Shown here: one piece after another, positions 1 to 7,233 of the stretch
Numbering within the stretch: the first letter of the stretch is position 1
How the letters are laid out: each line of letters starts with the position of its first letter
NCBI GenBank assembly: GCA_050258555.1
Contig: JBLMZA010000026.1
Location: 1-26,366, forward strand
Reading direction: 5' to 3'
DNA from: CAISDA01 sp050258555
GTDB lineage: Bacteria; Bacteroidota; Ignavibacteria; UBA10030; UBA8401
Length of the DNA stretch: 26,366 nt
The notes under the pieces: generated by a model
Databases searched by the model: none
What the model saw: only the letters and a program-made list of their open reading frames with translations
Told to the model about the DNA's origin: nothing
Translations under genes and position numbers: made by a program

Positions 1-513
1 GTTCTGTTCGGCCGTCATGAAGTTGCCCGCTTCCATTTCCTCCATCAATCCCCAGTTGAAGATCCACAAGTCGGGTCCGCCGGTCGAGAGCGTCACATCG
101 AACGTCGATGTGTTGTCGGCCTGCTGGTCGTTCGTGGTCGTGCCGCTGATCACGGCCGTGGCCGAGAGCTTCGACCCCACGGGCGCGCTCTGTGCGATCC
201 TTCCGATGATTGTGATCGAGCCGCTTTTGATGCCGCTCAATGATCCGATCTGGAATGTGGATGTCGTATCGGAGGTCGAGGAAGCCGAAGGATAGGCGCT
301 CAGCACGGTGACCGATTTCGGCAGAGACACCTTCACCGCGACGTTCGATGCGGCATCCGTGCCCTGATGCATATACGACACCATGTAGATGATGCTGTCG
401 CCTGGCGCGGCGCCGAGCAGCGCGGAAAGGGAATAGAGCTGGACGCTCAGGTTGCCTGCCTTCACGATCGCAGGCAGAAGAAGCAAGAGAACAAGAAGTA
501 CTGATTTTTTCAT
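1..513 (-). CDS. Exported DUF11-like repeat protein, N-terminal part (partial)
   Basis: The reading frame starts at an ATG whose complement is 511-513 and stays open to the window edge, giving 171 codons with no stop. It opens with a signal peptide: MKK, then a Leu-rich core (residues 4-14), ending near VKAG at about residue 19. After it comes a beta-rich stretch (about residues 20-145) with the pattern of DUF11/CARDB-like extracellular domains: a GDSIIYMVSY strand, an AASNVAVKVSLPKSVTVLS segment, and an ADNTSTFDVTLS closing strand. A GGAGG (complement of 518-522) lies four bases before the ATG. Such domains usually occur in large secreted or surface-anchored proteins. The C-terminus, where a T9SS sorting tail would be, is outside the window. 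The function is unknown; I am confident it is an exported coding region. Confidence 0.8.
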   Translation of the reverse strand, partial: MKKSVLLVLLLLLPAIVKAGNLSVQLYSLSALLGAAPGDSIIYMVSYMHQGTDAASNVAVKVSLPKSVTVLSAYPSASSTSDTTSTFQIGSLSGIKSGSITIIGRIAQSAPVGSKLSATAVISGTTTNDQQADNTSTFDVTLSTGGPDLWIFNWGLMEEMEAGNFMTAEQN

Positions 514-619
514 TCGGCCTCCACAAGAGAAATTGAGAAAAAAACCACCCGGATCCGGACGGCGGATGAAAGAGATGCTGAAACATACGGAAAATTTTCG
601 AAATCTGGTGTGATGGCGG

Positions 620-1498
620 TCATAGGTCCGGTGTACCGGGACGGGAACGCAGACGCCGCTTCATCAGGAACTCGTTGAGCACGAGCGCCAGAACCACGAT
701 CAGGCCGCCGGCGGCAAGCCGGAGGGGATCGGAGCGCTCGCCGAAAAAGAGCATCGAGACGGCGACGGCAAGCGGGATCTTCAGATTGTTGAAGACCGCC
801 AGTGCGCCGCTGTCGGTCTTGCGCGCGCCGACATTCCAGAGGAAGAAGGCGAGTCCCGAGGCGATCACGCCGAGATACAGGAGCGTGAGCATCTGTGCGG
901 CCGTCAGATGCAGCGCGGTGAAATCCACCGTCGATCCGGCAAAGGCGGCCGTGACAAGAAATGCACCGGCGTAGACGATGCCGAACAGGCGCACTTCGGG
1001 TATCTCTTGCGAGCGCAGCAGGCGCTTGTAGTAAATCTGGCCGAATGCGAAACAGAGGTTCGATGCCTGCACGGCCAGGAATCCGACGAGCACCGGTTCA
1101 AGAGCGCCCTCGCGCCAGGAAATGATGCCCGCACCGGCAACGGCCAGAAGCGCCGTGCCGAGAAAGAGCGGATTGAATGTCCGTTCGAATGCGTCGTCGA
1201 TCAGCGTCACAAAGAGCGGCGTGAAGACGGTAAACAGCGCCACCTGGTATGCCGGCAGGAACTGATACGAATAAATATAAAAGAGGTACATCAATCCGTA
1301 CTGGATGCCGCCCATCACCGCAAGCTTCAGAAGCAGGCGCGGAGGCACATGCCGGATGCGCATCATGGGGGCAAACAGCACGAACGAGATGCCCATGCGC
1401 ACGAAGGAGACGAACGAGGAATCGAGGCCGGTGAGCGTGCCTTTGATCAGGCCGAAGGAAAACGCCCAGATAAGCGAGGCGGCAAGAAGGTAGATCAT
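620..1498 (-). CDS. EamA-family (drug/metabolite transporter superfamily) permease
   Basis: The 292-residue product is almost entirely hydrophobic, with about ten predicted transmembrane helices in two repeated halves, the normal length and layout of EamA/DMT permeases. Visible family features are the N-terminal IWAFSFGLIKG segment (residues about 10-20), a second-half helix ending YLGVIASGLAFFLWNVG, and the VFNNLKIPLAVAVSMLFFGE segment near residue 245, which matches the typical loop of the second EamA repeat. The C-terminus is a basic tail (MKRRLRSRPG). The substrate cannot be read from sequence; relatives export amino acids, nucleotides or other metabolites. The gene ends about 106 bases before the next minus-strand gene. 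I see no clear Shine-Dalgarno before the ATG. A TATTAT hexamer on the minus strand (1514-1519) could be a -10 element, but the support is weak. Confidence 0.85.
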   Translation of the reverse strand: MIYLLAASLIWAFSFGLIKGTLTGLDSSFVSFVRMGISFVLFAPMMRIRHVPPRLLLKLAVMGGIQYGLMYLFYIYSYQFLPAYQVALFTVFTPLFVTLIDDAFERTFNPLFLGTALLAVAGAGIISWREGALEPVLVGFLAVQASNLCFAFGQIYYKRLLRSQEIPEVRLFGIVYAGAFLVTAAFAGSTVDFTALHLTAAQMLTLLYLGVIASGLAFFLWNVGARKTDSGALAVFNNLKIPLAVAVSMLFFGERSDPLRLAAGGLIVVLALVLNEFLMKRRLRSRPGTPDL

Positions 1499-1860
1499 GT
1501 GAAACGGTTCTCTATAATAGTGGACGAATCACCGCGCCGCCCGGTTGGCGCCTCCGGCATTTTCAGAGCGGATGCGGAATGCCTCAATATAACAAATTTG
1601 TGTGTCCAAATTGAGCCAAAATGGGAACTTATTTTTCATGCACCCTGTTTTTTTAACCATATGCGCCGCCTCTTTCCTGATGCGGCGCCGTCTCAATGCC
1701 GAATGCCTTCTGTGCGCTGCTCCGTCGTATTTCGGTTGCTTTCAATTGGTATTCTCGTTATTATTGCGAAGCGCTGTTGTCTTCTTTCAAAGAGTTCATG
1801 CTTCGGACAATACTGTAATTCCGGTCAAGATTTTCCTTTAATCCTAGCGCAGGGTCCTGA
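1499..1860. other. Intergenic leader between divergent permease and ACIII operon
   Basis: These 362 bases separate two divergent genes and must hold both promoters. The part from about 1585 onward is clearly richer in A+T than the flanking genes. Visible elements are a perfect 10-base palindrome ACAAATTTGT at 1592-1601, a T7 run near 1648-1654 and a GC hairpin at 1663-1688, listed separately. Short frames cross the region, including one opening with GTG at 1602, but none has a ribosome site or recognisable protein. I cannot place a promoter with confidence. Confidence 0.5.
1663..1688. repeat. GC-rich inverted repeat in the operon leader
   Basis: GCGCCGC at 1663-1669 and GCGGCGC at 1682-1688 are perfect complements around a 12-base loop. 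There is no T-run after the hairpin on either strand, so it does not look like an intrinsic terminator. It may be a structure in the 5' untranslated part of the ACIII operon mRNA, about 170 bases before actA. Confidence 0.4.
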
Positions 1861-2430
1861 ATGAAGAAATCTTTTCTCGATTACGTCCTGAAGATCCGCC
1901 TGCCGATCGTTCTGTTCACTGCATTGGCCGCATTCACGCTGACATATTTCGTTTCGCGCCCTGAGCGGGACGGAATAGGATATGAGCCCGAACAGCCGAT
2001 CAATTTTTCCCATAAGCTTCATGCCGGCACGATGGGCATCGACTGCCAGTACTGCCACACAGGCGCATCGAAAACCCGCCATGCCATGGTGCCTCCCGTT
2101 GCCACATGCATGAACTGCCACAGCGTTGCCCGCAAGAACAGACCCGAAATCATCAAGCTCACTCAATATTACAACGAAGGCAAGGCTCTGCCGTGGAAGA
2201 GAATCCACCGCGTGCCCGATTTTGCGTACTTCAATCACAGCGTGCATGTGAATAAGAATATTGAATGCCAGACCTGCCATGGCAGCGTGCAGGAGATGGA
2301 CGTCGTCCGTCAGACGAATTCGTTTACGATGGCCGCCTGTCTGGATTGTCACCGCAATGCACCCACGATGCTTGCGAGTGTGCCCCATATCAAAAAAGGG
2401 CCGGACAATTGCTTCGCTTGCCATCGCTGA
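1861..2430 (+). CDS. actA: ACIII subunit ActA, membrane-anchored pentaheme cytochrome c
   Basis: The 189-residue protein has one N-terminal membrane segment (about residues 13-31) and exactly five CxxCH haem c sites: C62-H66, C83-H87, C136-H140, C160-H164 and C184-H188. The spacing and extra histidines (NFSHKLHAG near 48-56, YFNHSVHV near 123-130) fit the ActA/cytochrome c7-like fold, with bis-His ligation expected. In alternative complex III, ActA lies on the periplasmic side and passes electrons from the ActB Fe-S clusters to the monohaem cytochromes. It is the first gene of a long plus-strand operon and is followed by a small Tat ORF and actB, matching the known act order apart from that insertion. 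An AGGG lies about seven bases before the ATG, a weak ribosome site. The last haem site is one residue from the C-terminus. Confidence 0.93.
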   Translation: MKKSFLDYVLKIRLPIVLFTALAAFTLTYFVSRPERDGIGYEPEQPINFSHKLHAGTMGIDCQYCHTGASKTRHAMVPPVATCMNCHSVARKNRPEIIKLTQYYNEGKALPWKRIHRVPDFAYFNHSVHVNKNIECQTCHGSVQEMDVVRQTNSFTMAACLDCHRNAPTMLASVPHIKKGPDNCFACHR

Positions 2431-2495
2431 GATGCCGATCCCTCGCTGAATTTTTTTTCGACACACTTCATTCATTTACGACGCAGGCGTTACGT

Positions 2496-2711
2496 ATGAT
2501 CCGATCAGAAGGAACATCGCGCGGCCGCAGGAAATTTTTTGGCGCGCTCGGCCTCGGCCTTGCCGCCATTGCCGGCGCTGCAAAACATCCGCTTTCTCTT
2601 TTCCGGCTGCCGGCAGGCGGCCGGCCTGCGGATGCGAAATCCGCTGTCACTATCACTCCGCATCCGATGGCGGTTGAACGAACACACAAAGGTGCTGCGC
2701 ACAATGGATAA
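2496..2711 (+). CDS. Small Tat-signal protein between actA and actB (unrecognised family)
   Basis: A 71-codon frame begins at ATG 2496, 65 bases after actA, and ends with TAA at 2709-2711, overlapping the actB start by eight bases (ATGGATAA), so coupled translation is plausible. The N-terminus reads as a twin-arginine signal: SRGRRKFFG at residues 8-16, then a small-residue hydrophobic stretch ALGLGLAAIAGAA (17-29). The remaining 40 residues are mostly Pro/Arg/Ala-rich and end in a patterned tail, VTITPHPMAVERTHKG (51-66). A weak AGG sits seven bases before the ATG. I do not recognise the family. Small Tat proteins are known next to other molybdopterin-family operons (for example near formate dehydrogenases), so a role in assembly or export of the ActB complex is a reasonable guess. 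A chance ORF is possible, but the full Tat motif at the right place argues against it. Confidence 0.6.
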   Translation: MIRSEGTSRGRRKFFGALGLGLAAIAGAAKHPLSLFRLPAGGRPADAKSAVTITPHPMAVERTHKGAAHNG

Positions 2712-5700
2712 GACTGCAAACGACAACGGCGCGAACGGCTCGCGCTACTGGAGAAGCCTCAAAGAGTATTACACGAGCGGCAAGTCCGACGACGCGAAGG
2801 CGCACGAGTTCATGCAGGGCGTGACGGACGACTTCACGCCCGATGAGCTCTCGGGCATGTCGCGCAAGCAGTTTCTTGCGCTGCTTTCGGCATCGGCGGC
2901 GTTCGCCGCGGCGGGCTGCACGAACTACCGCGACAAGGGCGAGATCGTGCCGTACAACAGAAAGCCCGAGGAGATCACGCTCGGCCGCGCGAATTTTTAT
3001 GCGTCCACCTGCACCGCCTGCAGCCACGCCTGCGGCATTCTGGTGAAGACGCGCGAGGGACGCCCGATCAAGATCGACGGAAATCCCGAGCATCCCGTGA
3101 GCCGCGGCAAGACGTGCGCGCGCGGCCAGGCTTCGATCATGAACCTGTACGATCCCGAGCGCTTGAGGGAGCCGATGCAGAAGTTCGCCGGCATGGGCTT
3201 CGGCAAGACGACGTGGAAGAGCGCCGATGACGCGGTGATCGGCGCGCTCGCTTCCGCCTCGCAGGGCGGCAAAGAAATCGCCATCGTCACGCATACCGTC
3301 ACCTCTCCGACAACGAAGGGCGTGCTGCGGGACTTTGCGGCGAAATATCCCACGACGAAAGTCTATGCATACGAACTCGTTTCGGATGCGGCTCGGCAAT
3401 CCGCATGGAAGAAATCTGCCGGCGGCGATGCCTTTCCGCTCATCGCCTGGGAGAAGGCGCGCGTGATTCTTGCGCTCGAATCGGATTTCCTGGGCGCCGA
3501 GGGCCATACGGTGGAAAATACGCTTCTGTATGCGCAGAACCGTGACGTTTCCGATCTCAAGCGCTTCGTGCGGCTCTACGCGGCCGAGGGCCGCATGTCG
3601 CTCACGGGCATGAACGCCGATCTCCGGTTCCGCATCAGGCCCGATCTCCAGGCGGAATTCGTGCTCGCGCTCATCAACGAGATCATCGTCCGGAACAAGG
3701 TCTCGGCCTTTGCCGGATCTTCCCAGCTAGCGGCGCTTGCCCCGCAGACCTTGTCCTCATTCGCGCAGAAGCATCGTCTTCCGGAAGAGGAGCTCAACAG
3801 GCTCGTGAAGGACCTGATTGCGCACCGCGGTGAAGCGATCGTCCATGCCGGAAACCGCCTGCCCGAGCATGTGCATGTGCTCGTGAATCTGCTCAATGAA
3901 GCGCTGGGCGCTTCGGCGCTCTATCGAAAAGACCAGTCGGCAGTGGTGCAGATGACCTATGCCGCGCGCGAGGAGTGGGAGGGACTCGTTGAGCGGATGA
4001 AGCAGGGAACTGTTGCCGCGGTGATTCATTTCGATGCGAATCCCGTCTTTCATCTGCCGCCCGATTACGGATATGCCGATGCGCTGCAGAAGGTGCCCGT
4101 GAGCGTGGCGCTGGTGGAAGGGCAGAATGAGACGGCAAACGCGTCGACGTATGCGCTGCCGATCCATCATGCGCTCGAGTCCTGGAACGATCATCAGACG
4201 CGCACCGGACTGGTCAGCCTTCAGCAGCCGGTGATCAATCCGCTGTATCAGTCGCGCCAGAAGGAAGCGGCGCTTTTGGTGTGGATGGCCGGCAATGCGG
4301 ATGCCTACAAAGAAACGCTCTATCATGAATACCTGAAGGCCCGCTGGGAGCGTGAAGTCGCGCCGGAGCGCAAACCCGCATCGGATTTCACGACATTCTG
4401 GTATGCCTCGCTCCACGACGGCGTCGTGACATTCGATGAACCCTCCGTGCAGCCTGCGCCGGCCCGTGCCGATGCAATAACGGACATCAAAGCGCCGGAG
4501 GCCTCCGCGCCGTTTGTCGTTCAGTTCTATGAAAGCGAATACATCGCCGACGGCCGCTTCGCCAACAACGGCTGGCTGCAGGAAATGCCCGATCCGGTCA
4601 CGAAAATCGTCTGGGATAATTACGCGGCACTTTCGCCGTCGACCGCGCAGGCGCTCGGCGTGAAGAATAACGACGTGATCGATCTTACGCGCGGCAACTT
4701 CCGCATGACCTTTCCCGTGTTCATACAGCCCGGCATGGCCGACGATACCGCGGCCATCGCGCTCGGATACGGCCGCACGGCGGCCGGCACCGTGGGCAGC
4801 AATGTCGGCATCGACGTGCAGAAGATGATGTCGAAAGCGGGAGAGGTATCACCATGGATCTATACGACATTCACCGCATCGAAAGGCGGCGGAACGCACG
4901 AGCTGGTCTCGACCCAGGAGTATCACGCGCTCGATGAGGGAAGGCTGAAGGATCTTCATTACAAGCGCGAGGTGATCCGCGAGGGCACGGTATCGGGATA
5001 TGCCGAGGATCCCGAATTCATCAAAAAGGAGCGGCATGAACCCATCAGCATCAACAAGCCGATCGAATACGGCGATATGAAATGGGCGATGTCGATCGAT
5101 CTCAACAAATGCACGGGCTGCGGAGCGTGCACGGCGGCATGCTACGTCGAGAACAACATCCCTGTCGTGGGAAAGGATCAGGTACGGCGCGGACGCGATA
5201 TGGCGTGGATACGCATCGACCGGTATTTTTCGGGCACGCCCGACTCGCCGACGGTGAGCGTGCAGCCGATGCTCTGCCAGCACTGCGACAATGCGCCGTG
5301 CGAAAACGTCTGTCCCGTCGTCGCAACGACGCACAGTCCCGACGGACTCAATCAGATGGCCTACAACCGCTGCGTGGGCACGCGTTACTGCTCGAACAAC
5401 TGTCCGTACAAGGTGCGGCGCTTCAATTTCTATAATTTCCGCGACGAATTCGACGACGGCATACAGCAGCAGCCTCCGCTCAACATGGTCTACAATCCGG
5501 AGGTGACGGTGCGTTCGCGCGGCGTCATGGAAAAATGCACATTCTGCATACAGCGCATCATGGAGGGCCGCCAGAACGCGATCGCGGAGAACCGGAAGCT
5601 CGGCGGCGACGAGGTCGTGACGGCATGCCAGCAGGCCTGTCCGGCGCAGGCGATCGTCTTCGGAGACATCAACAATCCCGATTCGATGATCGCGCATACG

Positions 5701-5787
5701 GCGAAGAACGACGTGGGATACAAGGTGCTGGAGGATCTGAATACGCGGCCGAACGTGACGTATATCGCTCGGCTGAAGAATGCGTAA
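2704..5787 (+). CDS. actB: ACIII subunit ActB, Moco-like domain fused to Fe-S domain
   Basis: The 1027-residue protein follows the usual ActB layout. Residues 51-72 form a Tat-like signal with RK in place of RR (MSRKQFLALL) and AAGC at its end. Residues about 95-760 resemble the molybdopterin oxidoreductase superfamily, with a C103-x2-C106-x3-C110-x27-C138 motif near the start. Residues 792-1027 are a ferredoxin-type domain: C803/C806/C809/C813, C858/C861/C866/C870, C890/C896/C900 with T893 where a fourth Cys would be, and C945/C948/C975/C979. This fits three [4Fe-4S] and one [3Fe-4S] cluster, as described for ACIII. In characterised ACIII the Moco-like domain holds no molybdenum; ActB relays electrons from the quinol site at ActC to ActA. 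The frame is open upstream to 2539, but ATG 2704 is chosen because it overlaps the end of the small Tat ORF and gives a normal N-terminus. Confidence 0.93.
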   Translation: MDKTANDNGANGSRYWRSLKEYYTSGKSDDAKAHEFMQGVTDDFTPDELSGMSRKQFLALLSASAAFAAAGCTNYRDKGEIVPYNRKPEEITLGRANFYASTCTACSHACGILVKTREGRPIKIDGNPEHPVSRGKTCARGQASIMNLYDPERLREPMQKFAGMGFGKTTWKSADDAVIGALASASQGGKEIAIVTHTVTSPTTKGVLRDFAAKYPTTKVYAYELVSDAARQSAWKKSAGGDAFPLIAWEKARVILALESDFLGAEGHTVENTLLYAQNRDVSDLKRFVRLYAAEGRMSLTGMNADLRFRIRPDLQAEFVLALINEIIVRNKVSAFAGSSQLAALAPQTLSSFAQKHRLPEEELNRLVKDLIAHRGEAIVHAGNRLPEHVHVLVNLLNEALGASALYRKDQSAVVQMTYAAREEWEGLVERMKQGTVAAVIHFDANPVFHLPPDYGYADALQKVPVSVALVEGQNETANASTYALPIHHALESWNDHQTRTGLVSLQQPVINPLYQSRQKEAALLVWMAGNADAYKETLYHEYLKARWEREVAPERKPASDFTTFWYASLHDGVVTFDEPSVQPAPARADAITDIKAPEASAPFVVQFYESEYIADGRFANNGWLQEMPDPVTKIVWDNYAALSPSTAQALGVKNNDVIDLTRGNFRMTFPVFIQPGMADDTAAIALGYGRTAAGTVGSNVGIDVQKMMSKAGEVSPWIYTTFTASKGGGTHELVSTQEYHALDEGRLKDLHYKREVIREGTVSGYAEDPEFIKKERHEPISINKPIEYGDMKWAMSIDLNKCTGCGACTAACYVENNIPVVGKDQVRRGRDMAWIRIDRYFSGTPDSPTVSVQPMLCQHCDNAPCENVCPVVATTHSPDGLNQMAYNRCVGTRYCSNNCPYKVRRFNFYNFRDEFDDGIQQQPPLNMVYNPEVTVRSRGVMEKCTFCIQRIMEGRQNAIAENRKLGGDEVVTACQQACPAQAIVFGDINNPDSMIAHTAKNDVGYKVLEDLNTRPNVTYIARLKNA

Positions 5788-5811
5788 GCGAGTGTATATC
5801 AATACTTCATC

Positions 5812-5817
5812 GGAGAG
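5812..5817 (+). promoter_or_regulatory. Ribosome binding site deciding the actC GTG start
   Basis: GGAGAG lies eight bases before GTG 5826 but 23 bases before the in-frame ATG at 5841. The spacing favours the GTG start. Confidence 0.55.
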
Positions 5818-5825
5818 AAAAACGC

Positions 5826-7199
5826 GTGGCGACAACTGACATGGATTATAGGATCGAGCCTTCGATCGTGGAAGGCTCGCCTTCGGCTCTTTCAATTGAC
5901 GAGGTGGTCTCGGCGCCCTTGGACCGCAAGCCGGACCGCAGCTGGTGGATCGGCATCGGCATCACGCTCACGATGCTCGGCATCGGCGCGTATTCCGTCG
6001 GGTGGCTCTTCTGGAGCGGCGTCGGGGTCTGGGGCGTGAATCAGCCGGTGGGATGGGGCTTTGCGATCGTGAACTTCGTCTTCTGGGTCGGCATCGGGCA
6101 TGCCGGCACGCTCATCTCGGCCATTCTGTTCCTTCTGCGGCAGCGCTGGCGTAACGGCATCGCGCGCTTTGCCGAAGCCATGACGATCTTCGCCGTCATC
6201 TGCGCGCTCATGTTTCCGCTCATCCATACCGGCCGGCCCTGGCTCGCGGCCGTGTATCTGCTGCCGTATCCGAATCAGCACGGCATCTGGGTGAATTTCA
6301 CCTCTCCGCTGCTGTGGGACGTGTTTGCCGTCTCGACGTATTTCACCGTTTCCTTCGTCTTCTGGTATATCGGCCTCATTCCCGATTTCGCAACGCTGCG
6401 CGACCGGGCCACATCGAAGCTCAAGAAGACGATCTATTCGGTCTTCAGCCTCGGCTGGCGCCATTCGAACCGGCACTGGCAGCATTACGAAAAAGCGTAT
6501 CTGATCCTGGCCGGCTTCTCGACGCCGCTGGTGCTTTCGGTCCACACGATCGTGAGCTTCGACTTTGCCGTGTCGGTCATACCGGGATGGCATACGACGA
6601 TCTTCCCGCCGTATTTCGTGGCAGGCGCGGTCTTCTCCGGCTTTGCGATGGTGCAGAACGTGCTCGTGGTGACGCGGCACTTCTTCAAGCTCGAGCACAT
6701 CATCACGGTCAATCATCTCGAGAACATGAACAAGGTCATCCTGCTCACGGGCAGCATGGTCGGATATGCCTATGCGATGGAATTCTTCATCGCATGGTAC
6801 GGCGGCAATCCGCTCGAGTCGTTCGTCTTCCTGAACCGCGCGTTGGGACCCTATGCCTGGGCATACTGGACGATGGTGACATGCAACGTCGTTCTGCCGC
6901 AGCTGTTCTGGTCGAGGAAAATCCGCCGCAATATTCTCGTGATGTTCATCCTGGGCATCACGGTCAATATCGGCATGTGGTTCGAGCGGTTCGTGATCGT
7001 GGTGACCTCGCTCTCGCGCGATTTTCTTCCCTCGAGCTGGCGCTATTACGCCCCCACGCTGAACGATGTCGGGGTGCTCATCGGAAGCTTCGGACTGTTC
7101 GTCACGCTTGTGCTCTTATTCGTGCGCGCGCTGCCGGTGGTCTCGATCTCGGAGGTGAAGGCGACGCTTGCCGGCGGCCAGCCGAGCCATCATTCATAA
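5826..7199 (+). CDS. actC: ACIII subunit ActC, NrfD/PsrC-like quinol-oxidising membrane subunit
   Basis: From the GTG start the product is 457 residues: an N-terminal cytoplasmic stretch of about 35, then about ten hydrophobic helices. This is the polysulfide reductase NrfD family. Family marks include the LISAILFLLRQRWRNG segment after the second helix, HTGRPW at residues 134-139, the long soluble loop around residues 180-215 (DFATLRDRATSKLKK), and the SVIPGWHTTIFPPYFVAGA segment near 245-263. In ACIII, ActC forms the quinol site next to ActB and is homologous to ActF. The gene follows actB by 38 bases and is followed 34 bases later by the actD-actE fusion. The identification is firm from sequence and context; the start could instead be ATG 5841. 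Confidence 0.92.
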   Translation: MATTDMDYRIEPSIVEGSPSALSIDEVVSAPLDRKPDRSWWIGIGITLTMLGIGAYSVGWLFWSGVGVWGVNQPVGWGFAIVNFVFWVGIGHAGTLISAILFLLRQRWRNGIARFAEAMTIFAVICALMFPLIHTGRPWLAAVYLLPYPNQHGIWVNFTSPLLWDVFAVSTYFTVSFVFWYIGLIPDFATLRDRATSKLKKTIYSVFSLGWRHSNRHWQHYEKAYLILAGFSTPLVLSVHTIVSFDFAVSVIPGWHTTIFPPYFVAGAVFSGFAMVQNVLVVTRHFFKLEHIITVNHLENMNKVILLTGSMVGYAYAMEFFIAWYGGNPLESFVFLNRALGPYAWAYWTMVTCNVVLPQLFWSRKIRRNILVMFILGITVNIGMWFERFVIVVTSLSRDFLPSSWRYYAPTLNDVGVLIGSFGLFVTLVLLFVRALPVVSISEVKATLAGGQPSHHS

Positions 7200-7233
7200 T
7201 GCGGGATACACAACAATTTTTCCGATCTCGTCC

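Noticed and set aside
549..599. Palindromes CCGGATCCGG (549-558) and GAAAATTTTC (590-599) between the two minus-strand genes
   Set aside because: Short self-complementary words without a loop, T-run or repetition elsewhere; expected by chance and not enough for a terminator or operator call.
1602..1841. GTG-started 79-codon frame in the leader before actA
   Set aside because: No ribosome site and no recognisable domain; its translation changes character with the AT-rich base composition. Kept as intergenic.
908..1864. Plus-strand frame of 318 codons crossing the permease gene and the leader
   Set aside because: Polar, Arg/His/Glu-rich translation without motif; the minus strand encodes a clear ten-helix permease.
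2431..2495. TCGCTGA repeated before a T8 run after actA, resembling a terminator
   Set aside because: The two TCGCTGA words are direct, not inverted, so no stem forms; the operon most likely continues through it.
2539..2703. Upstream in-frame extension of actB by 55 codons
   Set aside because: It lies in a different frame over the small Tat ORF, has no signal or family similarity, and would place the Tat-like segment of ActB even further inside the protein.
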